Source of the DNA: an uncultured Lachnospiraceae bacterium
Lineage (GTDB): Bacteria; Bacillota; Clostridia; Lachnospirales; Lachnospiraceae
Assembly: GCA_947626395.1 (NCBI GenBank)
Contig: CANQRU010000032.1
Span: 1-41,720 of the forward strand
Direction: 5' to 3'
DNA: 41,720 nt
A program made the position numbers and the translations under genes. Position 1 is the first letter of the stretch. The number at the start of each line of letters is the position of its first letter. Shown piece after piece: positions 1-6,991 of this stretch. The notes under the pieces are model-generated. The model saw nothing but the letters and a program-made list of their open reading frames with translations. It was not told where the DNA came from and searched no databases.

Positions 1-77
1 AATGGGACTTGAACCCACACGATCATACAATCACTAGATCCTTAGTCTAGCCTGTCTGCCAATTCCAGCATTCCCGC
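1..77 (-). tRNA. tRNA-Leu (anticodon AAG), 3' end cut by window edge
   Basis: On the minus strand the acceptor strand GCGGGAA starts at 77. It is followed by a Leu-type D arm, an anticodon stem CTAGA/TCTAG closing the loop CTAAGGA (anticodon AAG), a long variable arm as expected for a class II tRNA, and the T arm GTGGGTTCAAGTCCCA. The last roughly ten bases, including the 3' acceptor strand, lie outside the window. The isotype is inferred from the anticodon and the long variable arm. Confidence 0.93.
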
Positions 78-87
78 AAGCCTTGAC

Positions 88-116
88 AGTATAGCACATT
101 TTTGGGGGAATGGCAA
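88..116 (-). promoter_or_regulatory. Promoter of the tRNA-Leu gene
   Basis: Minus strand: TTGCCA (116-111), 17-bp spacer, TATACT (93-88). Transcription would start a few bases before the tRNA 5' end at 77. Confidence 0.7.
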
Positions 117-130
117 CTGATTTTTTGAAA

Positions 131-158
131 TTTTCCGGAAGAATTTTTCCGGAAGAAT
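131..158. repeat. Perfect 14-bp tandem duplication with two TTCCGGAA palindromes
   Basis: The unit TTTTCCGGAAGAAT occurs at 131-144 and again at 145-158. Each copy holds the palindrome TTCCGGAA, so the two can also pair as a hairpin. It lies between the tRNA promoter and the sortase promoter. Function is unknown; an operator is possible. Confidence 0.6.
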
Positions 159-190
159 TTTGAAAGCGCCCTGCGGGAAATCTTCACGGA

Positions 191-219
191 TTGAAGAAAA
201 TGTGATTTCGTGATATACT
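191..219 (+). promoter_or_regulatory. Predicted promoter of the sortase gene
   Basis: TTGAAG (191-196), 17-bp spacer, TATACT (214-219), about 70 bp before the sortase start codon. Confidence 0.5.
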
Positions 220-289
220 TTCTATCATAACCGGATGAACGGCGGAAATAAGGATGCCGGCGAAGGCCGGCGCGGGGGAGGGAGAATTC

Positions 290-1126
290 ATGAAGCGGAC
301 AGGAAAGCTGCTGATCGGGATCGCGGTGATACTCTTGCTTGCGGCGGGTACCGCGGCGGTCGTGGGACAGTTTGCGTCGAACAGGGAACCTTTAGAACCT
401 ACGGAGCCGCGGACAGAGTCTCAGACGTCGCCGGAAACTACGCAGGCGGCGACGGCCCCGGCGAAGCCGGAGACTGCGACGGAAGCGGAGACAGAACCGG
501 AGACGGAGCCCTACGTCTCGCCGATCGATTTTGAGGCGCTCTGGGAGAAGAATCCGGATGTGATCGGCTGGATCACGATCGAGGGGACGCATATCGACTA
601 TCCGATCCTGTATTCCGGGGATAATGATTATTATCTGCATCATGACATCGACGGCAATGAGACGGCGGCCGGTTCTATTTTCCTGGATCTGGAGGATAAG
701 ACGGACATGACAAGCCGTCATAACGTGATCTACGGGCACCGGATGAAGGACGGCAGTATGTTCAAGGATGTGATCCGGTTCCGGGAGGAGCAGTTCTTTA
801 AGGAGCATCCTTACTATACGATCTATCTGCCGGACCGGGAGATCAGGCTGAAGGTGATATCGTGCTATTACGCGCCCAACAGCTACCAGCTGCGGCGGAT
901 GTATTTCCCAACCCAGCGCGCTTTCGATAAATTTGTGGAACGGAGTCTGGAGAAATGTCCTTACGCGGCGGAGGTGGAGTACCCGGTGAAGTCGCTGTTT
1001 ACGCTGATCACCTGCAGCTATGAGGTGGACGACGCCCGGACGATGCTGCTGGCGGTGGAGGTAGACGGGGACGGGAACCAGATCCTGGCGGAGACCGCAG
1101 CGGGCGGGCAGACGGAGACGCACTGA
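290..1126 (+). CDS. srtB: Class B sortase
   Basis: Membrane-anchored cysteine transpeptidase of 278 residues that would attach surface proteins to peptidoglycan. The start ATG at 290 was chosen because GGGAGGGAG lies just upstream and it opens directly on a basic residue cluster and a membrane anchor (residues about 6-25). A Thr/Glu/Pro-rich linker (about 30-75) leads into the catalytic domain. Catalytic residues are visible: His150 in YGHRMKDGSMF, Cys242 in TLITC, and Arg250 in DDARTML. The YGH and TLxTC spacing, with the long loop, fits the SrtB family. No substrate with a C-terminal NPQTN or LPXTG-type signal is encoded in the window, so it appears to be an orphan housekeeping or class B enzyme. 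It has its own promoter. Family assignment is firm; the substrate is unknown. Confidence 0.93.
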   Translation: MKRTGKLLIGIAVILLLAAGTAAVVGQFASNREPLEPTEPRTESQTSPETTQAATAPAKPETATEAETEPETEPYVSPIDFEALWEKNPDVIGWITIEGTHIDYPILYSGDNDYYLHHDIDGNETAAGSIFLDLEDKTDMTSRHNVIYGHRMKDGSMFKDVIRFREEQFFKEHPYYTIYLPDREIRLKVISCYYAPNSYQLRRMYFPTQRAFDKFVERSLEKCPYAAEVEYPVKSLFTLITCSYEVDDARTMLLAVEVDGDGNQILAETAAGGQTETH

Positions 1127-1212
1127 CGGGCCGGCGATCGGCCGGATGGAATGATCGGATGGCGCTGTCCTTTGCCTGCGGCAATGAATTTGCAAAAAAT
1201 ATGAAATAGCGC

Positions 1213-1241
1213 TTGCATTACGGTCCGATATCCATTATGAT
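1213..1241 (+). promoter_or_regulatory. Promoter of the purine operon
   Basis: TTGCAT (1213-1218), 17-bp spacer, TATGAT (1236-1241). Transcription would start near 1248, just before the riboswitch P1 stem. Confidence 0.75.
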
Positions 1242-1249
1242 AACGGCAG

Positions 1250-1322
1250 AAGCGTGCGACTGGCGGAGTCAGTGGGCAACCACGGGGGAGCACGCATTTT
1301 TGAAAAGCCGACCGCCTGGGCA
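1250..1322 (+). ncRNA. ZTP (pfl) riboswitch aptamer
   Basis: Senses ZTP/ZMP (AICAR nucleotide), the signal of 10-formyl-tetrahydrofolate shortage. P1 pairs GCGTGC (1252-1257) with GCACGC (1290-1295). Inside it are the stem GACT/AGTC (1258-1261 with 1267-1270) and a GTGG-GCAA-CCAC hairpin (1272-1283). The second subdomain carries the hallmark CCGCCTGGGCA (1312-1322), joined by a short A/T-rich linker. It sits in front of purO and purH, whose substrates are ZMP and FAICAR, which is the expected physiological target. Confidence 0.93.
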
Positions 1323-1358
1323 TTATATTTGTGGTGCCCAGGCGGCGTTTTCTTTTTT
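1312..1358 (+). terminator. Intrinsic terminator forming the ZTP expression platform
   Basis: CCGCCTGGGCA (1312-1322) pairs perfectly with TGCCCAGGCGG (1335-1345), followed by a T-rich tract (1348-1358). The 5' arm is the same conserved segment needed for ligand binding, so aptamer folding and termination are mutually exclusive: ligand gives read-through into the purine genes. Confidence 0.93.
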
Positions 1359-1447
1359 GAGGCGGCGCGTTTCCGGAACGGCGCGTTCGCGGAGAATCAC
1401 CCGCAGAGGCACACATTATCACACCATGTTATAAGGAGGACAAAACT

Positions 1448-2161
1448 ATGCAGAAACTGGATTTGGCAGAAGAACTCAGGAACAATGCGTATCCGGGCCG
1501 CGGGATCGTCATCGGGAAGTCGGCGGACGGGACGAAGGCGGTGGCGGCGTATTTCATCATGGGACGCAGCGAGAACAGCCGAAACCGAGTGTTCGTGGAG
1601 GACGGCGAAGGGATCCGCACCCAGGCGTATGACCCGGCGAAGCTTAAGGATCCCAGTCTGATCATTTACGCGCCGGTGCGGGTGCTGGGGAACAAGACGA
1701 TCGTGACCAACGGGGATCAGACGGATACGATCTATGAGGGGATGGATAAGCAGCTTACGTTTGAGCAGTGCCTGCGGAGCAGGGAGTTTGAGCCGGACGG
1801 GCCGAATTATACGCCGCGGATCTCGGGGATCATGCATATCGAACGGGGCGGGTATAATTATGCCATGTCGATCCTTAAGAGCGCGGATGGGGATCCGGAA
1901 TCGTGTCAGAGGTATACGTTCGCGTATGAGAGTCCGCTTAAAGGGGAGGGGCATTTTATTCATACGTATATGCATGACGGGGAGCCGCTGCCCAGCTTTG
2001 AGGGAGAGCCGAAGCGCGTCGGGATCGAGGGAAGTATTGACGAGTTTACGGAGATGGTATGGGAGAGTTTGAATGAGGAAAATAAGGTGGCGCTGTTCGT
2101 GAGGTTTATTGATATTCGGACCGGGGAGTATGAGAGCAGGATTGTGAATAAGAATTCGTGA
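1448..2161 (+). CDS. purO: IMP cyclohydrolase, stand-alone PurO-type
   Basis: Last step of de novo purine synthesis: closes FAICAR to IMP in the cytoplasm. The 237-residue protein has the look of the PurO-family (IMP cyclohydrolase-like) fold, with an N-terminal NAYPGRGIVIG, a GRSENSRNR motif and a conserved GNKTIVTNGDQTD stretch; it is unrelated to the cyclohydrolase half of bifunctional PurH. The start is set by AAGGAGG about nine bases upstream. It lies directly downstream of the ZTP riboswitch and 24 bases before the formyltransferase gene, so the two form one operon that together replaces bifunctional PurH. Codon use is typical of the flanking high-GC genes. Identity is from sequence memory of the family; confidence is high. 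Confidence 0.9.
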   Translation: MQKLDLAEELRNNAYPGRGIVIGKSADGTKAVAAYFIMGRSENSRNRVFVEDGEGIRTQAYDPAKLKDPSLIIYAPVRVLGNKTIVTNGDQTDTIYEGMDKQLTFEQCLRSREFEPDGPNYTPRISGIMHIERGGYNYAMSILKSADGDPESCQRYTFAYESPLKGEGHFIHTYMHDGEPLPSFEGEPKRVGIEGSIDEFTEMVWESLNEENKVALFVRFIDIRTGEYESRIVNKNS

Positions 2162-2185
2162 GAGGACGAAAGGAGATTATAAACG

Positions 2186-3364
2186 ATGAAGGAACTGGAA
2201 TTGAAGTATGGTTGTAATCCGAATCAGAAGCCGTCGAGGATATTTATGGAGAATGGGGAGGAACTGCCGATTGAGGTGTTGGCGGGGAGGCCGGGGTATA
2301 TCAATTTCCTGGACGCGTTCAACGGATGGCAGCTGGTGAGGGAGCTTAAGAAGGCGACGGGGCTGCCGGCGGCGGCTTCGTTTAAGCATGTCTCGCCGGC
2401 GGGCGCGGCGGTGGGACTGCCGCTTGATGAGACGCTGAGGAAAATTTACTGGGTGGATGACATGGGGGAGCTGTCGCCGCTGGCTTGTGCTTATGCGCGG
2501 GCGCGGGGAGCGGATCGGATGTCTTCGTTCGGGGATTTTATTTCTCTGTCGGATGTGTGCGATGTGGATACGGCGCGGATCATTAAGAGAGAGGTGTCGG
2601 ACGGGGTGATCGCGCCGGGGTATGAGCCGGAGGCGCTGGAAATCCTTAAGAGCAAGAAGAACGGGAATTACTGCGTGATCCGGATCGATGAGAGTTATGT
2701 GCCGGAGCCGCTTGAGAGGAAGCAGGTGTTCGGGATCACGTTTGAGCAGGGGCGCAATGAGCTTAAGATCGACGATGAGCTGATGTCCAATGTGGTGACG
2801 GCCAACAAGGAGATCCCGGATGAGGCGAAGATGGATCTGGCGATCTCACTGATCACATTGAAATATACGCAGTCGAATTCGGTCTGCTACGTAAAGGGCG
2901 GACAGGCGATCGGTATCGGAGCGGGGCAGCAGTCGCGGGTGCATTGTACGAGACTGGCCGGACAGAAGGCGGACAACTGGTTCCTGCGTCAGGCGCCGCA
3001 GGTGCTGTCGCTGCAGTTTGTGGACGGGATTAAGCGGGCGGACCGTGACAACGCGATCGACGTGTATATCGGAGAGGAGTACATGGATGTGCTGGCGGAC
3101 GGCGTGTGGGAGAAGACGTTTAAGGTGAAGCCGCCGGTGTTTACCCGGGAGGAGAAGCGGGCCTGGCTTGACCGGATGACGGATGTGGCCCTGGGCAGCG
3201 ACGCGTTCTTCCCGTTTGGCGACAACATCGAGCGGGCGAAGAAGAGCGGCGTGAAGTATATCGCCGAGCCGGGCGGTTCCGTGAGGGACGACCAGGTGAT
3301 CGCCACCTGCGATAAGTATGGGATGGCGATGGTGTTTACGGGGATCCGGCTGTTCCATCACTGA
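2186..3364 (+). CDS. purH: AICAR formyltransferase (PurH transformylase domain only)
   Basis: Transfers a formyl group from 10-formyl-THF to AICAR (ZMP), giving FAICAR. At 392 residues it is shorter than bifunctional PurH (about 520) and lacks the N-terminal MGS-like cyclohydrolase domain; that activity is supplied by the upstream PurO-type gene. Visible family motifs are FKHVSPAGAAVG near residue 66, the long QSNSVCYVKGGQAIGIGAGQ segment around 232-251, SDAFFPFGDN, and the C-terminal MVFTGIRLFHH. It has its own ribosome site (AAAGGAG) and is the second gene of the ZTP-controlled operon. A weak hairpin at 3398-3432 separates it from the convergent regulator gene. Confidence 0.94.
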   Translation: MKELELKYGCNPNQKPSRIFMENGEELPIEVLAGRPGYINFLDAFNGWQLVRELKKATGLPAAASFKHVSPAGAAVGLPLDETLRKIYWVDDMGELSPLACAYARARGADRMSSFGDFISLSDVCDVDTARIIKREVSDGVIAPGYEPEALEILKSKKNGNYCVIRIDESYVPEPLERKQVFGITFEQGRNELKIDDELMSNVVTANKEIPDEAKMDLAISLITLKYTQSNSVCYVKGGQAIGIGAGQQSRVHCTRLAGQKADNWFLRQAPQVLSLQFVDGIKRADRDNAIDVYIGEEYMDVLADGVWEKTFKVKPPVFTREEKRAWLDRMTDVALGSDAFFPFGDNIERAKKSGVKYIAEPGGSVRDDQVIATCDKYGMAMVFTGIRLFHH

Positions 3365-3397
3365 TAAGACTGCATTCGTAATATATGGAAGTGGAAT

Positions 3398-3432
3398 CGA
3401 GCAGGAAACGGCTGATCGCCGCATCCTGCTCG
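3398..3432. terminator. Hairpin between convergent purH and xre genes
   Basis: Perfect 9-bp arms CGAGCAGGA (3398-3406) and TCCTGCTCG (3424-3432) with an inner CGGC/GCCG extension. There is no clear T tract on either strand, so termination is plausible but unproven. Confidence 0.4.
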
Positions 3433-3440
3433 GCTGCAGT

Positions 3441-3776
3441 TTACAGTTCCCCGGCAATTTTGGCCAGGGCTTTAATGATAGTCAGATACCGTTTATATTG
3501 TATATCGCCGGATTTCTTAACTTCACGGATGATATTGAATACGACCGGGTCAGAGTCGGGGAGATTATCCTGCAGCAGATAGTCTGGAGACAGGTTCAGT
3601 TTGTCGCATATGACCACAAATGTATCCAGGGACATCTTCTTGGTGCCGCGTTCAATGTTGCCGTAGAAGGAAGCTGATATATCGCAGAGTTCAGCAACCT
3701 GTTCCTGGGACATGCCGTGATCTAAACGAACATGTCTAATTTTCTGGCCGATTTCGTAGTAGTCGAGATATTCCAT
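3441..3776 (-). CDS. XRE-family transcriptional regulator
   Basis: A 111-residue DNA-binding protein. Residues about 9-65 are a classic XRE/Cro helix-turn-helix (IGQKIRHVRLDHGMSQEQV, then ISASFYGNIERGTKKMS). The C-terminal 45 residues are a helical tail, perhaps for dimerisation. Its promoter on the minus strand is TATTTG-17-TACAAT, and a pair of the 20-bp-spaced repeats (3839-3869) lies just upstream of that promoter. It is therefore the only regulator in the window that can be proposed, by position, to bind these elements; that is inference, because XRE proteins more often bind dyads than direct repeats. The gene and its surroundings are more A/T-rich than the purine genes. The target and ligand are unknown. 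Confidence 0.88.
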   Translation of the reverse strand: MEYLDYYEIGQKIRHVRLDHGMSQEQVAELCDISASFYGNIERGTKKMSLDTFVVICDKLNLSPDYLLQDNLPDSDPVVFNIIREVKKSGDIQYKRYLTIIKALAKIAGEL

Positions 3777-3804
3777 AATTTTCCATTCCTTTCGTAATTA
3801 TTTG

Positions 3805-3833
3805 ATTGTACCCTAAGTGAATTGTGGCAAATA
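3805..3833 (-). promoter_or_regulatory. Predicted promoter of the XRE gene
   Basis: Minus strand: TATTTG (3833-3828), 17-bp spacer, TACAAT (3810-3805). The repeat pair at 3839-3869 lies immediately upstream, in an activator or autoregulation position. Confidence 0.45.
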
Positions 3834-3838
3834 ATGTC

Positions 3839-3869
3839 CTGCTAGAATTATTTAGCATCTAATAGGATT
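3839..3869 (+). promoter_or_regulatory. Tandem operator pair 1 (xre/macro intergenic)
   Basis: CTGCTAGAATT (3839-3849) and CTAATAGGATT (3859-3869), starts 20 bp apart. The orientation is the same as the other three pairs, but no good -10 follows on the plus strand; it lies upstream of the minus-strand xre promoter. Confidence 0.55.
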
Positions 3870-3931
3870 GTAAATGAAAATCATGCCAGAATAGGATCTG
3901 CCGGGCGACGCTGAAAGTCCCAGCAATAATT

Positions 3932-3976
3932 CCGTAAGAATAATATATTGCCCAATAGAATTATTATTGATATAAT
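3932..3976 (+). promoter_or_regulatory. Macro-domain gene promoter with tandem operator pair 2
   Basis: Promoter TTGCCC (3948-3953), 17-bp spacer, TATAAT (3971-3976). Repeats CCGTAAGAATA (3932-3942) and CCAATAGAATT (3952-3962) start 20 bp apart; the second begins at base 5 of the -35 hexamer. Confidence 0.7.
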
Positions 3977-4022
3977 GGAAACAGTGTCGGGAATGAAGCA
4001 GATGTAAGTCGGAGGAGGCTGT

Positions 4023-4511
4023 ATGGAGAACAATATAAGTTTTGTGACAGGTGATATTGTGAAGGCGGATGTGGATATCGTAGTCAATGCGGCAAATGGA
4101 GTCGGATATCTGGGTGGAATCCTCGCACGGAAATGGAAGATGAGCGGAGTCGCGCAGAGCATCAATTATGCAACAAAAGGCGCGGTGGAAAAGGAGGTCC
4201 GGCGCCGGATGAAGATCAGCAAAGCGGGGGAAGTATTCTTTACCTGTGGCTATGGGGTTGGCCGGATCGGGATCATCCACGCCGTTACCATGTTGTTTCC
4301 CGGGGGACGGACCAGTGCGAAAACGGTAGAAACTCTGCTGCCGCGGATCATGGAACTGGCGGAGGAAAAGGGAGCTGAATCGGTGGCGCTACCGTATCTG
4401 GGGAGCGGAACCGGAGGACTGAAGAAAGAAAAGGTACGGGAGATATATAAGAATTATTTTGGCACTTATGGGAAATGCATAGAGATAAAAATATATGAAT
4501 CGAAGAAATAA
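4023..4511 (+). CDS. Macro-domain protein (predicted ADP-ribose binding or hydrolysis)
   Basis: A 162-residue single macro domain of the type that binds ADP-ribose or removes it from modified molecules in the cytoplasm. Family marks are FVTGDIVKADVDIVVNAANG at residues 7-26, a GGILARKW loop in place of the usual GGGVAGAI, a GYGVGRIGIIHAV strand, the FPGGRTSA loop and LPYLGSGTGG phosphate-binding loop. The start follows GGAGGAGG. It has a consensus promoter carrying the same 20-bp repeat pair as the Tad operon 0.6 kb downstream. No DarT-like or other ADP-ribosyltransferase toxin is adjacent, so a DarTG pair is not supported. The substrate and its link to the pilus are unknown. Confidence 0.87.
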   Translation: MENNISFVTGDIVKADVDIVVNAANGVGYLGGILARKWKMSGVAQSINYATKGAVEKEVRRRMKISKAGEVFFTCGYGVGRIGIIHAVTMLFPGGRTSAKTVETLLPRIMELAEEKGAESVALPYLGSGTGGLKKEKVREIYKNYFGTYGKCIEIKIYESKK

Positions 4512-4513
4512 TC

Positions 4514-4558
4514 CTAATAGAATTATTTATTGACTAATAGAATTTATAGCTGTATAAT
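4514..4558 (+). promoter_or_regulatory. Tad operon promoter with tandem operator pair 3
   Basis: Promoter TTGACT (4530-4535), 17-bp spacer, TATAAT (4553-4558). Two identical copies of CTAATAGAATT at 4514-4524 and 4534-4544, 20 bp apart; the second starts at base 5 of the -35. This is the best-matching pair and likely defines the consensus. Confidence 0.78.
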
Positions 4559-4651
4559 CGAATCCAGATAGCAGATTCTCTAAAAACATATCAAGGTACG
4601 CGTTACCTGAATGCAGTTGTGCCGGAAGAAAAAACGAGGAGGTACTACTAT

Positions 4652-5722
4652 ATGCAGATTAAACTGATTATTGCAGAACGGGATGACAGATACCGTGATA
4701 TGATCACGCGTTTTCTAGAGAAGAACCACTTGGATACCCTGGAGATTTTTTCTTTTTCAGGACCGGAGCTGTTGAGAAATTTTCTGGCAGGGGAAAACGC
4801 CGATGTGATCCTGCTTGACAGAAGTTTTGGAATTGAAGCTTCCGAATTGGCAGCTTACGGAAAAGTGGCCTGTCTGTGCGATTCTGAATCGGAAGAGACG
4901 AAAACCCCTGTTCGCACCATTGCAAAGTATAAGAAACCCGATCTGATCTATAATGATATTTTGGATCTTTATGCGGAGAGCGGCAGTCGTGTCTCCAGCC
5001 GTCCAGGAAACAAAGGTTCCTGCAATCTGATATTGATTACAAGCTTTTCGGGTGGTAATGGCGCGTCTACATATGCGGCGGCCTGCGCGAAGAAATCGGC
5101 GGCTCATAATAAAAGGACGCTGTATCTGAATCTGGAACCGACGGGAAGCAGCGCAGATTTCTTTTCGGGAACAGGGAGCTACAGTTTTGAAGATTTGATT
5201 TTCGCCTTAAAGAGTCAGAGGGTGGACGTGGGTCTTAAGATGAAGAGCACGGTTCGGGAGGACAAGAGCGGGGTTTTCTATTTTGAACCCTGCAGTTCAG
5301 CTATGTATATGCTGGAACTGGGACAGGAGGACATTCTAAGGATCTTAAATATATTAAGTACTGGCGGCGATTACGAGAATGTCGTTGTCGATATGGATTT
5401 CCGGCTGGATACAGATTTTATGGAAATCATGAACTGCATGGATAAGATTGTCCTTGTGGAGAACGGCGGGACAACGGCCAACACCAAATTTGCAAGAACT
5501 GCGGATGCGGTAAAAATCCTGGAGGGACAGACGAAATGCAGCGTCATGAATAAGATGTACATTTTCTATAACAATTTCAGCAGCAGTGAATCCAGCAGCG
5601 AGATACAGGGCTTTTCAATTCCGGTTCTGGGGAAACTTCCGCCTGTTAAGCACGCCGTGACCCGGAAGATTGTCGACTATATGGTGGGTCAGGACGTGAT
5701 TTTCGGCAGTCTGCTCGAATAA
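4652..5722 (+). CDS. tadZ: TadZ/CpaE-like pilus assembly ATPase
   Basis: First gene of the Tad operon; TadZ proteins are MinD/ParA-like and place the pilus machine at its cell site. The 356-residue product has an N-terminal receiver-like domain (about 1-115: IIAERDDRYRDMI, then VILLDRSFG) and a C-terminal atypical P-loop domain from about 125. The Walker A position reads SFSGGNGASTYA, so the signature lysine of KGGVGKS is missing, as is known for atypical TadZ proteins. The ATG at 4652 was chosen over an upstream GTG at 4619 because GAGGAGG lies nine bases before it. tadA follows five bases before its ribosome site, so translation is probably coupled. Confidence 0.85.
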   Translation: MQIKLIIAERDDRYRDMITRFLEKNHLDTLEIFSFSGPELLRNFLAGENADVILLDRSFGIEASELAAYGKVACLCDSESEETKTPVRTIAKYKKPDLIYNDILDLYAESGSRVSSRPGNKGSCNLILITSFSGGNGASTYAAACAKKSAAHNKRTLYLNLEPTGSSADFFSGTGSYSFEDLIFALKSQRVDVGLKMKSTVREDKSGVFYFEPCSSAMYMLELGQEDILRILNILSTGGDYENVVVDMDFRLDTDFMEIMNCMDKIVLVENGGTTANTKFARTADAVKILEGQTKCSVMNKMYIFYNNFSSSESSSEIQGFSIPVLGKLPPVKHAVTRKIVDYMVGQDVIFGSLLE

Positions 5723-5733
5723 CGGAGGTGCGT

Positions 5734-6975
5734 ATGCGCGAACAGGATTTTCAGAGCATGGTTGACCAGATACACCATTATGTGACCGAGAACCTTCCGC
5801 TGAGTACAATGTCCGATGAGGAACTGGATGCCGAGATACAGCGGATCGTGAATGAACGCTGCTCAAAGGCCGGTTTTGTTTCCATGGAAGAGCGGGTGCT
5901 CATATGCGAACAGGTTTTCAGCGCGATCCGTGGATTCGGAATCCTTGACCTGATCATGCGCGACGACAAGATCACGGAAGTTATGATCAATGGCCCCAAG
6001 GATATATTTATTGAGAAAAACGGCAGGCTGGAACGACTGGATCAGGAATTTGAGAGTGAGAGACGGTTAGAGGACGTGATTCAGAAGATTGTCGGTCTGG
6101 CCGGAAGAGAGGTGAATCAGGCCAATCCGATCGTAGATACCCGTCTGCCGGATGGGTCCCGTGTAAATGTGGTTCTTCCGCCTGTTTCCATGAAAGGTGC
6201 GACGGTCACCATACGAAAGTTTTCAAAGACGCCCATGACGGTAGAACAGCTTCTGAAGTACGGGTCGATCACTCCGGAGGTGGCCGGGGTACTGGAAGTT
6301 TTGGTTAAGGCCAAATACAATATTTTTATATGCGGCGGAACAGGTTCCGGTAAGACTACGTTCCTGAATGCGGTTTCTAATTTCATACCGCACGACGAGC
6401 GCGTCATTACAATTGAGGATTCCGCGGAGCTGCAGATTGTGGGAATCGATAATCTGGTGAGTCTGGAAACCAGGAATGCGAACGCGTCAGGAAGCGGACA
6501 GATCACGATCCGGGATCTGATCAAATCCTCGCTCCGTATGAGACCGGAGCGGATTGTGGTGGGCGAGGTTCGCGGGGGAGAAGCCCTTGATATGCTCCAG
6601 GCCATGAATACCGGCCATGACGGTTCCCTCAGCACTGGTCATGCCAATTCGACAAAGGATATGCTGAGCCGTTTGGAGACCATGGTTTTGCAGGGAGCGG
6701 CCGGACTGCCTCTGGAAGCGATACGGCAGCAGATCGCATCCGCAGTTGATATTATCATTCATCTTTCCCGGCTGCGTGACAAAACGAGGAAAACGATGGA
6801 AATTACAGAAGTCTGCGGTTATGAAAATGGGGAAATTATTCTTAATCCGCTTTATGTCTTTGAAGAGGACGAGAACAGTACGCTGACGAAGGTTTCCGGG
6901 CAGCTGAAGAGGACGAAGAACAGGCTGCAGAATGATATGAAGCTGAAAATGATGGGATATTATGACGAAATCTGA
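5734..6975 (+). CDS. tadA: TadA/CpaF-type secretion ATPase
   Basis: Hexameric motor ATPase of the Tad (type IVc) pilus, acting on the cytoplasmic face of TadB/TadC. The 413-residue protein has the CpaF N-terminal all-helical domain followed by the ATPase core: Walker A GGTGSGKTT with Lys207, Asp box ITIEDSAELQ, Walker B RIVVGEVRGGEALDML, and His box around MNTGHDGSLSTGHANS. The length fits CpaF family members (about 400-480). ATG 5734 is used because a GTG six bases earlier overlaps the GGAGG ribosome site. Order and spacing with tadZ, tadB and tadC are those of a canonical Tad core. Confidence 0.95.
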   Translation: MREQDFQSMVDQIHHYVTENLPLSTMSDEELDAEIQRIVNERCSKAGFVSMEERVLICEQVFSAIRGFGILDLIMRDDKITEVMINGPKDIFIEKNGRLERLDQEFESERRLEDVIQKIVGLAGREVNQANPIVDTRLPDGSRVNVVLPPVSMKGATVTIRKFSKTPMTVEQLLKYGSITPEVAGVLEVLVKAKYNIFICGGTGSGKTTFLNAVSNFIPHDERVITIEDSAELQIVGIDNLVSLETRNANASGSGQITIRDLIKSSLRMRPERIVVGEVRGGEALDMLQAMNTGHDGSLSTGHANSTKDMLSRLETMVLQGAAGLPLEAIRQQIASAVDIIIHLSRLRDKTRKTMEITEVCGYENGEIILNPLYVFEEDENSTLTKVSGQLKRTKNRLQNDMKLKMMGYYDEI

Positions 6976-6991
6976 AGAATAGAGGTAGGCC

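Noticed and set aside
135-159. CCGGAAGAATT copies resembling the GAATT part of the tandem operator
   Set aside because: Spacing is 14 bp rather than 20, the CTAATA half is missing, and neither copy sits on a -35 element; treated as a separate repeat.
3441-4511. XRE plus macro-domain genes as a DarTG-like toxin-antitoxin pair
   Set aside because: No DarT-type ADP-ribosyltransferase is present, the genes are divergent rather than co-transcribed, and the XRE protein is an ordinary regulator.
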